Assembly: GCA_030666765.1 (NCBI GenBank)
Contig: DAOUXE010000001.1
Span: 1 to 15,448 of the forward strand
Length of the DNA stretch: 15,448 nt
Source: Methanosarcinales archaeon
Lineage (GTDB): Archaea > Halobacteriota > Methanosarcinia > Methanosarcinales > Methanogasteraceae
Direction of reading: 5' to 3'
The notes under the pieces are model-generated. The model was given only the letters and a program-made list of their open reading frames with translations, had not been told where the DNA came from and searched no databases. Below, one piece after another: positions 1-6,507 of the stretch. A program made the translations under genes and the position numbers. How positions within the stretch are numbered: position 1 is the stretch's first letter; every line of letters begins with the position of its first letter.

Positions 1-89
1 CTGACCTGAACAACGACTGCAAGATAAACATCCTCGATGCGGTCATCGTTGGTACGATGTGGGATCACAACGCGTATTATCCGGTTTGA
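1..89 (+). CDS. C-terminal end of a dockerin-containing protein (partial)
   Basis: This is the 3' end of a gene that begins before the window. Reading from base 3 gives 28 residues ending in TGA at 87-89. The stretch DLNNDCKINILDAVIVGTMW has the layout of a second dockerin repeat: an Asp/Asn-rich calcium loop followed by an Ile/Leu/Val helix. It closely matches the dockerin half at 1063-1158 (DLNNNHVVNILDMVIIGTRW), so the upstream gene is probably a paralogue of the next gene. Dockerins bind cohesin domains, so this protein was probably one of the docked partners or adaptors of the cohesin proteins that follow. Only the tail is visible, so the rest of the architecture is unknown. Confidence 0.7.
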   Translation, partial: DLNNDCKINILDAVIVGTMWDHNAYYPV

Positions 90-121
90 GTGGTTTAAAA
101 CCACTATTTTTTTATTTTTTT
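89..121 (+). terminator. Dyad plus T-tract after the first dockerin gene
   Basis: An 8-bp inverted repeat (AGTGGTTT at 89-96, AAACCACT at 98-105) has only one base between its arms. A run of T broken by one A follows (106-119). Archaeal termination depends mainly on T-tracts, so this probably ends the upstream transcript. The central TTTAAAA (94-100) lies about 35 bases before the ATG at 133 and could also act as a TATA box for that gene. The two roles cannot be separated here. Confidence 0.45.
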
Positions 122-132
122 GGTTGAACTAA

Positions 133-1011
133 ATGAGAAACACCAGCTCAACGATGATCACCATCCTGCCGATGGGGTTAATGCTCCTCTCCACCACGGT
201 CTATGGAGCTTGTGCTGCCACTATCGATGTGGTACCGCACCATAGCGCCGTACAGGCGGGTGAGGTGTTCACGGTAGACCTATTCGTTGATCCGGAGGGA
301 AAGGAGGTTTACGGCGTTCAGTATCTACTCTCGTTCAATAAGAGCGCAATTAGAGCGGATGAACAGGCGAAGGGGCTGTTTCTAACACCAGATGGCAACG
401 AGTCCGAGATCGTGATATGCACGCTCAATAATACAACAGGTCTATGTGAGTATTCAGAGGCGAGAAAGAATACCACAGTCGGTATAGCGTCCTGCGGAAC
501 GCTTACAACCGTGACATTTACCGCAATCGGCGATCCCGGAGCATCATCATATCTCAACCTGAGTGAGGTGATCATAACAGATGTTAACTTCAGTGCAATC
601 GATTGCAAGGTGACAAACGGCACTCTCACTGTCCATCATGAGCCCCCGGTTGCAGATGCGCTCGTCTATGATGGGTACAACAACATAGGATCAAAGCACC
701 TTTGCAAGGTCTACTTCGATAGTTCCGGATCGCACGCTCCGGACGGCAGCATCACCTCGTATGACTGGAGCTTCGGGGACGGCACTTATGGAACAGATAT
801 GATATGCGAACACATATATGCATCCTGGAACTGGAACGGTTCCAATGAACCAGGAGACTACTATGAGCCATTCCATGCATTGCTTACCGTCACAGATGAT
901 GAGCCAGAGACCAATACGACATACTTCGATGTGACCGTCTATATCGCGGGCGATGCGAACGGTGACGGCGTTGTGAATATCATAGATGCCTCGATCGTGG
1001 GTTTTGAATGA
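133..1011 (+). CDS. Secreted cohesin-PKD protein with dockerin truncated by TGA
   Basis: The 292 residues open with a signal peptide (about 1-28, hydrophobic core ILPMGLMLL). A cohesin-type beta domain follows (about 30-167) with the VDPEGKEVYGVQY pattern shared by the cohesins downstream. Residues about 171-271 form a PKD-like beta-sandwich (YDWSFGDGT at 210-218). The first dockerin loop, GDANGDGVVNIIDASIVG, starts at 273, and the frame then stops at TGA (1009-1011). The same frame stays open to 1158 and encodes the rest of a dockerin, so the product is either truncated by a nonsense mutation or read through. The protein probably acts outside the cell as a docking module. The ribosome binding site is weak (GGTTGA). 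The next gene, 168 bases on, is also a cohesin protein and may share the transcript. Confidence 0.85.
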   Translation: MRNTSSTMITILPMGLMLLSTTVYGACAATIDVVPHHSAVQAGEVFTVDLFVDPEGKEVYGVQYLLSFNKSAIRADEQAKGLFLTPDGNESEIVICTLNNTTGLCEYSEARKNTTVGIASCGTLTTVTFTAIGDPGASSYLNLSEVIITDVNFSAIDCKVTNGTLTVHHEPPVADALVYDGYNNIGSKHLCKVYFDSSGSHAPDGSITSYDWSFGDGTYGTDMICEHIYASWNWNGSNEPGDYYEPFHALLTVTDDEPETNTTYFDVTVYIAGDANGDGVVNIIDASIVGFE

Positions 1012-1158
1012 GGTAGATCGTGCTCACCACCGGATACCTGCTGGAGAGATCTTCCGGATGAATGGGCAGATAGAGCGGATCTCAACAACAACCATGTGGT
1101 AAACATCCTTGATATGGTAATCATCGGAACGAGATGGAAGGGTACGGCATGGCAGTGA
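1012..1158 (+). pseudogene. In-frame second half of the dockerin beyond the TGA at 1009
   Basis: This continues the frame of the preceding gene without a shift, for 48 codons up to TGA at 1156-1158. It contains a linker with two Cys (GRSCSPPDTCWRDLPDEW) and then the second dockerin repeat DLNNNHVVNILDMVIIGTRW, almost the same as the dockerin end at bases 3-65. Nothing in it looks decayed. A TGG to TGA change (Trp to stop) at 1009-1011 would explain the break, giving FEWG in place of FE-stop-G. Selenocysteine insertion or readthrough is possible but has no other support here. Confidence 0.7.
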
Positions 1159-1179
1159 ATAAAGCGGACGGGTGATGAG

Positions 1180-1737
1180 ATGAGAACGATGGCGATGGCG
1201 ATGTTTGCAACTCTCCTGATGGGTATGCTTGCCATACCTGTGACAGTCTATGCTGATGATAGCGGTAACACCACTATAAAAGTGGTACCATCTTCTATCG
1301 ACTGTAACAGAGGAGAAGAGTTCAGTAGTGAAATAGTCGTTGATCCGGATGATGTTCCGGTCTACGGGGCGCAGTATAAGCTGGTATTCGATACCACGTC
1401 GCTGGAGTTTGTAAGCCAGACGGCAGGAGACTTCCTGAGCCATGATGGAGCAAATACGATCGAGATTGTGAACAGTTTCAATGACGAGTCCCAAATGCTT
1501 GAGTATGGCGAGACCAGGCTGGGCGTTGAAACTGACGTAACATCGACTGGGACGCTTGCAAATATCACCTTCAGGGCCATAGGGGATCGAGGATCATACC
1601 TCGAGCTTACCGCTGTGATCATAAGCGACCTACAGGCAGCGGAGATGCCAGTCTCGGTTGAGAGCGGAATCTGTCTCGTTGGTGGTAAGCCACCGCGTAT
1701 GACACTGACACCAGCAGACGCTGTGATCGCACTGTAG
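1180..1737 (+). CDS. Secreted cohesin protein with dockerin truncated by TAG
   Basis: The product has 185 residues: a signal peptide (about 1-25, ending VTVYA) and one cohesin domain (about 31-168). The start has GGTGATGAG just upstream. Residues 61-150 are very close to those of the cohesin gene at 2072, so the two arose by recent duplication or gene conversion. After the cohesin comes LTPADAVIAL and then TAG at 1735-1737. In the dockerins at 4306 and 5257 the matching text reads ADAVIALQMA, so TAG replaces the CAG glutamine codon. The first calcium loop (GDLNRDG in the relatives) is also missing and GGKPPRM stands in its place, so this dockerin was already damaged. No C-terminal anchor is visible, so the present product is probably a released cohesin. 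Confidence 0.85.
   Translation: MRTMAMAMFATLLMGMLAIPVTVYADDSGNTTIKVVPSSIDCNRGEEFSSEIVVDPDDVPVYGAQYKLVFDTTSLEFVSQTAGDFLSHDGANTIEIVNSFNDESQMLEYGETRLGVETDVTSTGTLANITFRAIGDRGSYLELTAVIISDLQAAEMPVSVESGICLVGGKPPRMTLTPADAVIAL
1360..1629 (+). repeat. Cohesin core duplicated, copy 1 (copy 2 at 2243-2512)
   Basis: This 270-base stretch encodes the core of a cohesin domain and is nearly identical to 2243-2512 over long blocks. Examples are the stretches encoding FDTTSLE, VSQTAGDFLS, EIVNSFNDESQ, LEYGETR and LANITFRAIGDRGS. Many differences are single bases. The matching stops outside the domain, which points to recent duplication or gene conversion confined to the cohesin. Confidence 0.75.
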
Positions 1738-1851
1738 ATGGCTGTCCGCGGTGGATATTCAGCAGAGGCGGACGTTAACGGTGACAACAAGATCACATCT
1801 CTCGACGCACTGATGATCCTGCGATCCGCTGCTGTGGACATGGAACTATGA
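1738..1851 (+). pseudogene. In-frame remainder of the dockerin beyond the TAG at 1735
   Basis: This runs on in the frame of the 1180 gene for 37 codons to TGA at 1849-1851. It contains MAVRGGYSAEADVNGDNKI and TSLDALMIL, a complete second dockerin repeat with DxNxDN-type loop residues. It matches the dockerin ends of the genes at 4306 and 5257. The stop codon lies only three bases before the conserved promoter cassette starting at 1854. Confidence 0.75.
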
Positions 1852-1853
1852 AG

Positions 1854-1973
1854 GAATTAGGTTTTTTTTCCAAAACTTAACTCTTTTAGGGCAGGATTAT
1901 TATATACCTAATAAGTAAACGTGGTAGAGGTGCGATAACACCCGACATCGGTAGATAAAAGAGGTATAACAAC
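1854..1973 (+). promoter_or_regulatory. Shared promoter/leader cassette, copy A
   Basis: This is one of three related stretches (also 5136-5256 and 8186-8306). It opens with GGAATTAGG, a T-run (1862-1869) and AAAACTTAA, an imperfect version of the dyad in the other copies. The second dyad has TTAGG at 1886-1890 and CCTAA at 1907-1911, exactly 16 bases apart. Between them lies a good archaeal TATA box, TTATATA (about 1900-1906). GAGGT followed by ATAACAACATGA precedes the ATG at 1974. The T-run may also terminate the transcript from the 1180 gene. It probably drives the operon that includes the genes at 2072, 2852 and 4306. The half-site arrangement looks like an operator, but the regulator is not known. 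Confidence 0.7.
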
Positions 1974-2075
1974 ATGAGAAGAGATTCCACCTACCAGATA
2001 GCAATAACCACAATGCTTCCGGGATTGCTGACCGGAAACGCGTATGCGACACTTGACGGTGAAGTTGGAGAATGA
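1974..2075 (+). CDS. 33-residue signal-peptide remnant or leader peptide
   Basis: This short frame directly follows promoter cassette A at the same position as the beta-helix genes in cassettes B and C. Its start, MRRDSTYQIAITTMLPGLLT, continues GNAYA and lines up with the signal peptides of the genes at 5257 and 8307 (LLTGNAYA in all three). After TLDGEVGE it stops at TGA (2073-2075), which overlaps the ATG of the next gene as ATGA. It is best read as the 5' end of a lost beta-helix gene that still carries the promoter and ribosome binding site for the cohesin gene. It may be translated and coupled to it, but a function for the peptide itself is not evident. Confidence 0.55.
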   Translation: MRRDSTYQIAITTMLPGLLTGNAYATLDGEVGE

Positions 2076-2851
2076 GAATGAGAACTAATATTATCATTAT
2101 AACCCTCACGCTGGGGCTTCTGCTTATTCCTGCAACGACATCTGCCAGTGGCGCGGTCCTCAAGGTCATACCGGCCTTGATCGATACATCGGCTGGTGAG
2201 GAGTTCAGTGTTGAGATAGTCCTTGATCCGGATGGTGATGAGGTTTATGGGGTTCAGTATGAGCTGATATTCGATACCACGTCTCTGGAGTCTGTAAGCC
2301 AGACTGCAGGAGACTTCCTGAGTCAGGATGGGGCAAATACGAACGAGATTGTGAACAGTTTCAATGACGAGTCTCAAAGACTTGAGTATGGCGAGACCAG
2401 GATGGGCGTTGAGACCGGCGTAACATCAGCCGGGATGCTTGCAAATATCACCTTCAGGGCTATAGGGGATCGAGGATCATGCCTCGAGCTTACCGATGTG
2501 ATCGTAAGTGACCCGCTGGCAAAGGCGATATCGGTCTCGGTCGAGAATGGGGTCTGCCTTGTTGACGGGATCGCGCCAACCAGTACACCAGAACCGACCG
2601 TAACCGCAACAGGAGGGAAAACATCCACTCCAGCTGCAACTGAGACCGCAACCTCAACACCAGAGCTGGAATCAATACGGGAGGAGGCGAGCGCTCCTGT
2701 GTACGTGTTACCAACAGAGCAGTCGCCCGCAGAGGAGTCAGAATCGGTGCATGATTCAACTCCAGCAGAGAATACATCCGGATTCGGTGCAATCCTGGCG
2801 TATGCTGGTATCCTTATGGTATCGTACGTTCTAAGAAGGAGGAATATATAA
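2072..2851 (+). CDS. Cell-surface cohesin protein with PGF-CTERM-like anchor
   Basis: The 259 residues comprise a signal peptide (about 1-26), one cohesin domain (about 29-166), a Thr/Pro/Ser/Glu-rich linker (about 168-235) and a C-terminal sorting-like tail: SGFGAIL (236-242), a hydrophobic stretch, and RRRNI. The tail resembles PGF-CTERM, the signal processed by archaeosortase A with lipid attachment, but Ser replaces the Pro of PGF. The protein would display a cohesin on the outer face of the membrane through a stalk likely to be O-glycosylated. It is therefore the best candidate for the anchoring scaffold in this window. The start overlaps the stop of the 33-residue frame (ATGA). The next gene begins right after its stop, so they form one operon. 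The cohesin is almost the same as that in the 1180 gene. Confidence 0.88.
   Translation: MRMRTNIIIITLTLGLLLIPATTSASGAVLKVIPALIDTSAGEEFSVEIVLDPDGDEVYGVQYELIFDTTSLESVSQTAGDFLSQDGANTNEIVNSFNDESQRLEYGETRMGVETGVTSAGMLANITFRAIGDRGSCLELTDVIVSDPLAKAISVSVENGVCLVDGIAPTSTPEPTVTATGGKTSTPAATETATSTPELESIREEASAPVYVLPTEQSPAEESESVHDSTPAENTSGFGAILAYAGILMVSYVLRRRNI
2243..2512 (+). repeat. Cohesin core duplicated, copy 2 (copy 1 at 1360-1629)
   Basis: This is the partner of 1360-1629, with the same length and no gaps. Copy 2 sits in a membrane-anchored protein and copy 1 in an unanchored one. The same cohesin, presumably with similar dockerin preference, is thus offered in two locations. Confidence 0.75.
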
Positions 2852-4297
2852 ATGAGGAAAGTTAGAAACTCGGGAGCAAAGCTCCTGACGGCTTTGATAG
2901 CCATGATATGTATAACATCAATTGCAGCAGGGGCATCTGTGAGTGTCGATAGTCGTGATGTCTCTTTCGGTGATACCTTCACAATCGATGTAACGGTCGA
3001 TCCAGAGGGTAATTCAGTTTACGGCGCTCAGTACGATCTGACATTCAATCAAGCGATTCTACAAGTCATAAGTCAGGTAAAAGGCGGCTTTTTGACGCAA
3101 GATGGTGAAAACTCGGTTGAAATCACGAATAAGTTCAACAACACGATCGGGAAGCTTGAGTATGGCGAGACCAGAATGGGAGTGACCAGCGGTGTCGCTG
3201 GTTCAGGCGTGCTTACCACGATCACCTTCGAGGCTGTTGGTGCTGGATCGACGGATCTCGAGCTCTCAAACGTGATCCTTGGTGATACGTCTGCCCAGCC
3301 GATCAGTGGAGTTGTGCTCAATGATGGAACGGTAAACGTTAGCGGTTCGCCGCCGCCACAGCCGATAGACCTTACACCGACCGACCTTGACATTCCGGAT
3401 CCGATCTATCTCGACTCTGATCACTCGTTGGCGGCAACGATCTCCAATCTTGGATCAGGAGATGCGCAAGCCTTCAACGTCACTTTGAAGGTTGACGGTG
3501 TAGTTGTGGACGAAGAGAGAGTTGATGGACTCTTAGGAAACAGCGATACCGCCGTAGGTTTCAGCTGGAGACCAGACACAACCGGAAGCTGCACGCTTCT
3601 CGTTGAGGCCGACTCAGATGATGAGGTCAGTGAAACAGACGAATTCAACAACACGTTTGGTGCGACAGCGGATGTGCTTGAAAATCCAGTACCCCCACCG
3701 TCCGGAGCGGTTGTCACAATCCCGGATGTTTCGGCAATAGGGATGATTACCGTTCCGATCACAATCGGGAATGTCTCGAATGTGGGGTCATGCCATCTTA
3801 CGCTTGACTATGATCCGGATGTTGTGATCGTATCAAATGTAAGCCAGTCTTACTATGACTCGCTGTTTGCAAACCTTGAGGATGCCGCATCCGGCTCTGT
3901 CAGCATCATTGCGTATCAGACATCGAATCCGGGACTAGATGGGGATGTGGTCGTTGCAAACGTTACATTCATATCAGTGGGCAACAGCAGCTCATCGACC
4001 CCTCTGAATCTTGGAGTCACAACACTCACGGATGCAACCCCTGACTGCAATCAGATCCCGTACACGATTCGGGATGGGGGCTTCACGCTGTTTCTCAATG
4101 GCGATGTGAACAGCGATGGCGTGGTCGATGTTGCAGACTGCATGTTCCTGGCAAAGCACCTCCTTGGCGTGGGTGGATTCGAGACGATCGTCGAGGATGC
4201 TGCGGATGTCAACGGCAACGGCATGATCGAGGCGTCTGACTGCATGTATCTGGCAAAGCATCTTGCAGGAATGGATGGATTTGAGGTGCTGAAGTAG
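2852..4297 (+). CDS. Adaptor-type scaffold: cohesin-CARDB-cohesin-dockerin
   Basis: The 481 residues read in order: signal peptide (about 1-27); cohesin 1 (about 29-165), related to the upstream cohesins; CARDB domain (about 172-275, a secreted beta-sandwich, with SETDEFNNTF at 260-269); PVPPP linker; a second, divergent cohesin (about 285-414, with SIIAYQTSNPGLDGD); and a full dockerin (about 416-478). The dockerin has two calcium loops, GDVNSDGVVDVADCMF and DVNGNGMIEASDCMY, each followed by LAKHL. With two cohesins and one dockerin, the protein could both bind dockerin partners and dock onto another cohesin, as adaptor scaffoldins do in bacterial cellulosomes. No membrane anchor is visible. 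It starts directly after the previous stop, with GGAGG in the end of that gene, so the two are translated together. Confidence 0.88.
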   Translation: MRKVRNSGAKLLTALIAMICITSIAAGASVSVDSRDVSFGDTFTIDVTVDPEGNSVYGAQYDLTFNQAILQVISQVKGGFLTQDGENSVEITNKFNNTIGKLEYGETRMGVTSGVAGSGVLTTITFEAVGAGSTDLELSNVILGDTSAQPISGVVLNDGTVNVSGSPPPQPIDLTPTDLDIPDPIYLDSDHSLAATISNLGSGDAQAFNVTLKVDGVVVDEERVDGLLGNSDTAVGFSWRPDTTGSCTLLVEADSDDEVSETDEFNNTFGATADVLENPVPPPSGAVVTIPDVSAIGMITVPITIGNVSNVGSCHLTLDYDPDVVIVSNVSQSYYDSLFANLEDAASGSVSIIAYQTSNPGLDGDVVVANVTFISVGNSSSSTPLNLGVTTLTDATPDCNQIPYTIRDGGFTLFLNGDVNSDGVVDVADCMFLAKHLLGVGGFETIVEDAADVNGNGMIEASDCMYLAKHLAGMDGFEVLK

Positions 4298-4305
4298 GAC
4301 GAGAA

Positions 4306-5010
4306 ATGGATATCCGGATAGCGTTGCTACTCGGCATTGTCCTGTTGATCGCAAGTCCCGTGGCACTGACGACTGATGTGCCACGGGATAGCACGACAAC
4401 GATAACCCCGGATGTCGGCTATGGAGATGAAGATGCTAGCGGCAGGGCGTCTGCGAAAGGTGACCTGAACCACGACGGTGTGATTACTCAGGCAGACGCT
4501 CTGATTGCACTGCAGATGGCTGTCCGCGGCGAGTATTCAAAAGACGCTGATGTGAGTGGCAACTCTATGGTTACATCACTTGATGCGCTCTTGATCCTGC
4601 AAACTACATATAGAGGGTGCAGGATTGTGGCCGATGAGTACACGGTAGATGTCGCTGACACGATTACGGTCCCGATCAGGGTCGAGGGCGGGGTTGATAT
4701 CGGGTCGCTTGGTCTCAACATCACCTTCGACCCCACCCTCCTATCTGTGAAAAGCACGCAGGATGGCGCGTTTGATAGCACCACGATAAATCCGGAGGCG
4801 GACATCGGGGTCGTAAAGGTTATAGCATACCAGGCTGCAAATCCGGGGCTTAACGGCAACTTTGCGGTTGCAGAGATAGTCTTTGAGGCTCTTGGGGTTG
4901 GAGAGAGTCCGATTGACCTTGAGATTGTAACGCTCACGGATTCAAGCCCCCAGGTCAATCACCTCACCCACTCGATATGCAATGGCACAGTAACCATCTG
5001 TCAGACATAG
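4306..5010 (+). CDS. Secreted dockerin-cohesin protein
   Basis: The 234 residues begin with a signal peptide (about 1-22). A dockerin then lies near the N-terminus (about 51-103): loop 1 KGDLNHDGVI, helix ADALIALQM, loop 2 DVSGNSMVTSLD, helix ALLILQ. A cohesin-like domain follows (about 106-232) that resembles cohesin 2 of the preceding gene, sharing the VxxIAYQxxNPGLxGxxxVAxxxF pattern. Placing the dockerin before the cohesin reverses the order seen in the other genes here. The protein has no anchor and could extend a chain of docked proteins. It starts eight bases after the previous stop, with only a weak GACGAGA upstream, and probably depends on the operon promoter at cassette A. Confidence 0.85.
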   Translation: MDIRIALLLGIVLLIASPVALTTDVPRDSTTTITPDVGYGDEDASGRASAKGDLNHDGVITQADALIALQMAVRGEYSKDADVSGNSMVTSLDALLILQTTYRGCRIVADEYTVDVADTITVPIRVEGGVDIGSLGLNITFDPTLLSVKSTQDGAFDSTTINPEADIGVVKVIAYQAANPGLNGNFAVAEIVFEALGVGESPIDLEIVTLTDSSPQVNHLTHSICNGTVTICQT

Positions 5011-5033
5011 GAGAAGTGGATACGATTTCAGCA

Positions 5034-5083
5034 ATCTGACCGGGTGAAGCATCGACGGTAGTGGCTTGGCTTACCGGTCAGAT
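5034..5083 (+). other. Imperfect hairpin between the dockerin-cohesin gene and cassette B
   Basis: ATCTGACCGG (5034-5043) pairs with CCGGTCAGAT (5074-5083). Four more pairs form inward (AAGC at 5047-5050 with GCTT at 5069-5072) across a small internal loop. A second inverted pair, GCATCGA (5049-5055) and TCGATGC (5087-5093), overlaps the first, so the two could compete. No T-run follows directly. It may stabilise the 3' end of the transcript, but its role is unknown. Confidence 0.4.
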
Positions 5084-5131
5084 CGCTCGATGCACGGATG
5101 CTTATGCAGTGCTGCTGATAATGTGGAATTG
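5078..5131 (+). pseudogene. Decayed dockerin second repeat before cassette B
   Basis: GTCAGATCGCTCGATGCACGGATGCTTATGCAG reads VRSLDARMLMQ and closely matches the DNA encoding VTSLDALMILQ in the intact dockerins. The following GCTGCTGATAATGTGGAATT also lines up with the end of the dockerin frame at about 1828-1846. It seems that a dockerin 3' end and the promoter cassette were copied together and that this copy then lost its gene. It has no usable start and has frame breaks upstream. Confidence 0.5.
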
Positions 5132-5135
5132 TGCG

Positions 5136-5256
5136 GGAATTAGGTTTTTTTTTCCAAAACCTAATTTTATTAGGGAAGTGTTTTTGTATACCTAATAGCT
5201 AAACGTGTTTGAGATACAATAACATGCGACATCGGCAGTAAAGGTGACATAACAAC
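5136..5256 (+). promoter_or_regulatory. Shared promoter/leader cassette, copy B
   Basis: The first dyad is a perfect 11-bp inverted repeat, AATTAGGTTTT (5138-5148) with AAAACCTAATT (5156-5166). The second is TATTAGG (5168-5174) with CCTAATA (5191-5197), with 16 bases between. The likely TATA element is TTTTTGTATA (5181-5190), just before CCTAA. The rest of the leader, with AAAGGTGACATAACAACATGA, matches copy C almost base for base. GGTGA serves as the ribosome binding site for the ATG at 5257. Fixed half-site spacing around the TATA box suggests a regulator that controls access of TBP or TFB. Confidence 0.75.
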
Positions 5257-6507
5257 ATGATAATAGATTTTACCGGACGAATATTGACAATAGCACTGCT
5301 TCTTGCATTGCTGACAGGAAACGCGTACGCAGGGTGTGTGGGCGACACTACAGGCACGGATTATGGGTGCGGAGACACGGTAACCGAGTCCTGCACGTTT
5401 GACGAGGATATGGACTGCGATGCCGGACACGGTCTCAAAATCGGCGCAGATAACATCACAATCAACGGTAATGGGTATACGCTAAACGGCGTCGCACCGG
5501 GAACATGCGATGGTAGCGGGGTCGAACGCTCAGGGATATACAACAAAGCGCACGATAACATAACCATCAAAAATCTGGAGATTACAAACTTCTGCACCGG
5601 TATCTACAGCAGGTATGATAACGATATCGGAGATTTCGTCTGCGAGAATGCAATCGAGAACTGTGAGATACATCACAACGGTGCGGCAAGCGGCGGTGTC
5701 ACCACGACTCAGGGCGTCAAGTGGATCGGCGTCTTTTATAGCACGATTACGAACAACCGAATCCACGACAACACCGGTGCAGGCACAGCATGCACAAGCG
5801 GCGGCAACGGAATCTTCATAGAAGGCGTCTCGAGTTACGGGGCATGGAACAACGCCATAACCGAAAATACGATCTACAACAACACCAAAGGCGGATTCCT
5901 CACCCGGATGATGTGCGTGAACACCACGGTGAGCCACAACGATGTGTACGGAAACGGTCAGGGCGGAATCATCCTCCGGTGCAAGAAATCGGCAAGCCAC
6001 ACAATCAAAGAGAACGATGTGCACGAGAACTACGGGAGCGGGATATTCATAGGCGGTCCTGATAGCGTCATCAGGCATAACACCATAACGAACAATAAGA
6101 ACGGCTCCGAATACACCGGAGTTGTCGGTAAATACGGCATGGGAATAAACATGGGCAGAAATGACGGATCATACGATAATGAGATGATCTCGAACACCAT
6201 CTGCGGAAACGAGGGTGTGGATATCGAGGTCTGCGCCGGAGTCACAGGAAACACCGGCTCTGAGAACACCTGTGATGCGACATTAAACTATGATGATATA
6301 ACTGCTGACTCGGGCTGTACATACTCCTGCAGTAAATCGATGCTGAAAGGCGACCTGAACCGCGATGGTGTAATCACTCCGGCAGATGCGGTGATCGCAC
6401 TGCAGATGGCTGCCTGCGGCGAGTATTCCGGTGACGCAGATATGAACGAGGATGACCAGGTTACATCGCTCGATGCGCTGATGATCCTGCAACGATCAAA
6501 GCAATAG
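5257..6507 (+). CDS. Secreted right-handed beta-helix protein with C-terminal dockerin
   Basis: The 416 residues begin with a signal peptide cleaved near residue 25 (LLTGNAYA, then GCVGD). A Cys-rich N-terminal cap follows (YGCGDTVTESCTF). The NosD/PbH1-type right-handed parallel beta-helix (about 60-340) shows repeated rungs such as DNITINGNGYTL, ITIKNLEITNFCTGIY and NNRIHDNTG. A full dockerin (about 362-413) has KGDLNRDGVITPADAVIALQ and DADMNEDDQ followed by TSLDALMILQ. The protein would bind a cohesin, so it is the natural docked partner of the scaffold proteins encoded upstream. No catalytic site can be named; beta-helices of this kind bind or cut carbohydrates or serve as adhesins. It stands alone after cassette B. 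Its stop overlaps that of the convergent gene by 12 bases. Confidence 0.9.
   Translation: MIIDFTGRILTIALLLALLTGNAYAGCVGDTTGTDYGCGDTVTESCTFDEDMDCDAGHGLKIGADNITINGNGYTLNGVAPGTCDGSGVERSGIYNKAHDNITIKNLEITNFCTGIYSRYDNDIGDFVCENAIENCEIHHNGAASGGVTTTQGVKWIGVFYSTITNNRIHDNTGAGTACTSGGNGIFIEGVSSYGAWNNAITENTIYNNTKGGFLTRMMCVNTTVSHNDVYGNGQGGIILRCKKSASHTIKENDVHENYGSGIFIGGPDSVIRHNTITNNKNGSEYTGVVGKYGMGINMGRNDGSYDNEMISNTICGNEGVDIEVCAGVTGNTGSENTCDATLNYDDITADSGCTYSCSKSMLKGDLNRDGVITPADAVIALQMAACGEYSGDADMNEDDQVTSLDALMILQRSKQ

Noticed and set aside
1009..1011. TGA as selenocysteine
   Set aside because: No SECIS-like element could be recognised nearby, and a dockerin helix is not a redox site. A Trp-to-stop change fits better.
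1735..1737. TAG as a pyrrolysine codon
   Set aside because: Genes at 2852, 4306, 5257 and 13382 all end in TAG, and the first calcium loop of this dockerin is already lost, so a nonsense mutation in a decaying domain is simpler. Kept only as a testable alternative.
1854..1975. Riboswitch in the conserved leader
   Set aside because: The conserved dyads lie at and upstream of the TATA box, so most would not be in the RNA; an operator explains the fixed spacing better.
5530..6078. Long minus-strand and alternative-frame open frames inside the beta-helix genes
   Set aside because: They mirror the repetitive coding sequence of the plus-strand genes, lack ribosome binding sites and show no recognisable domain.
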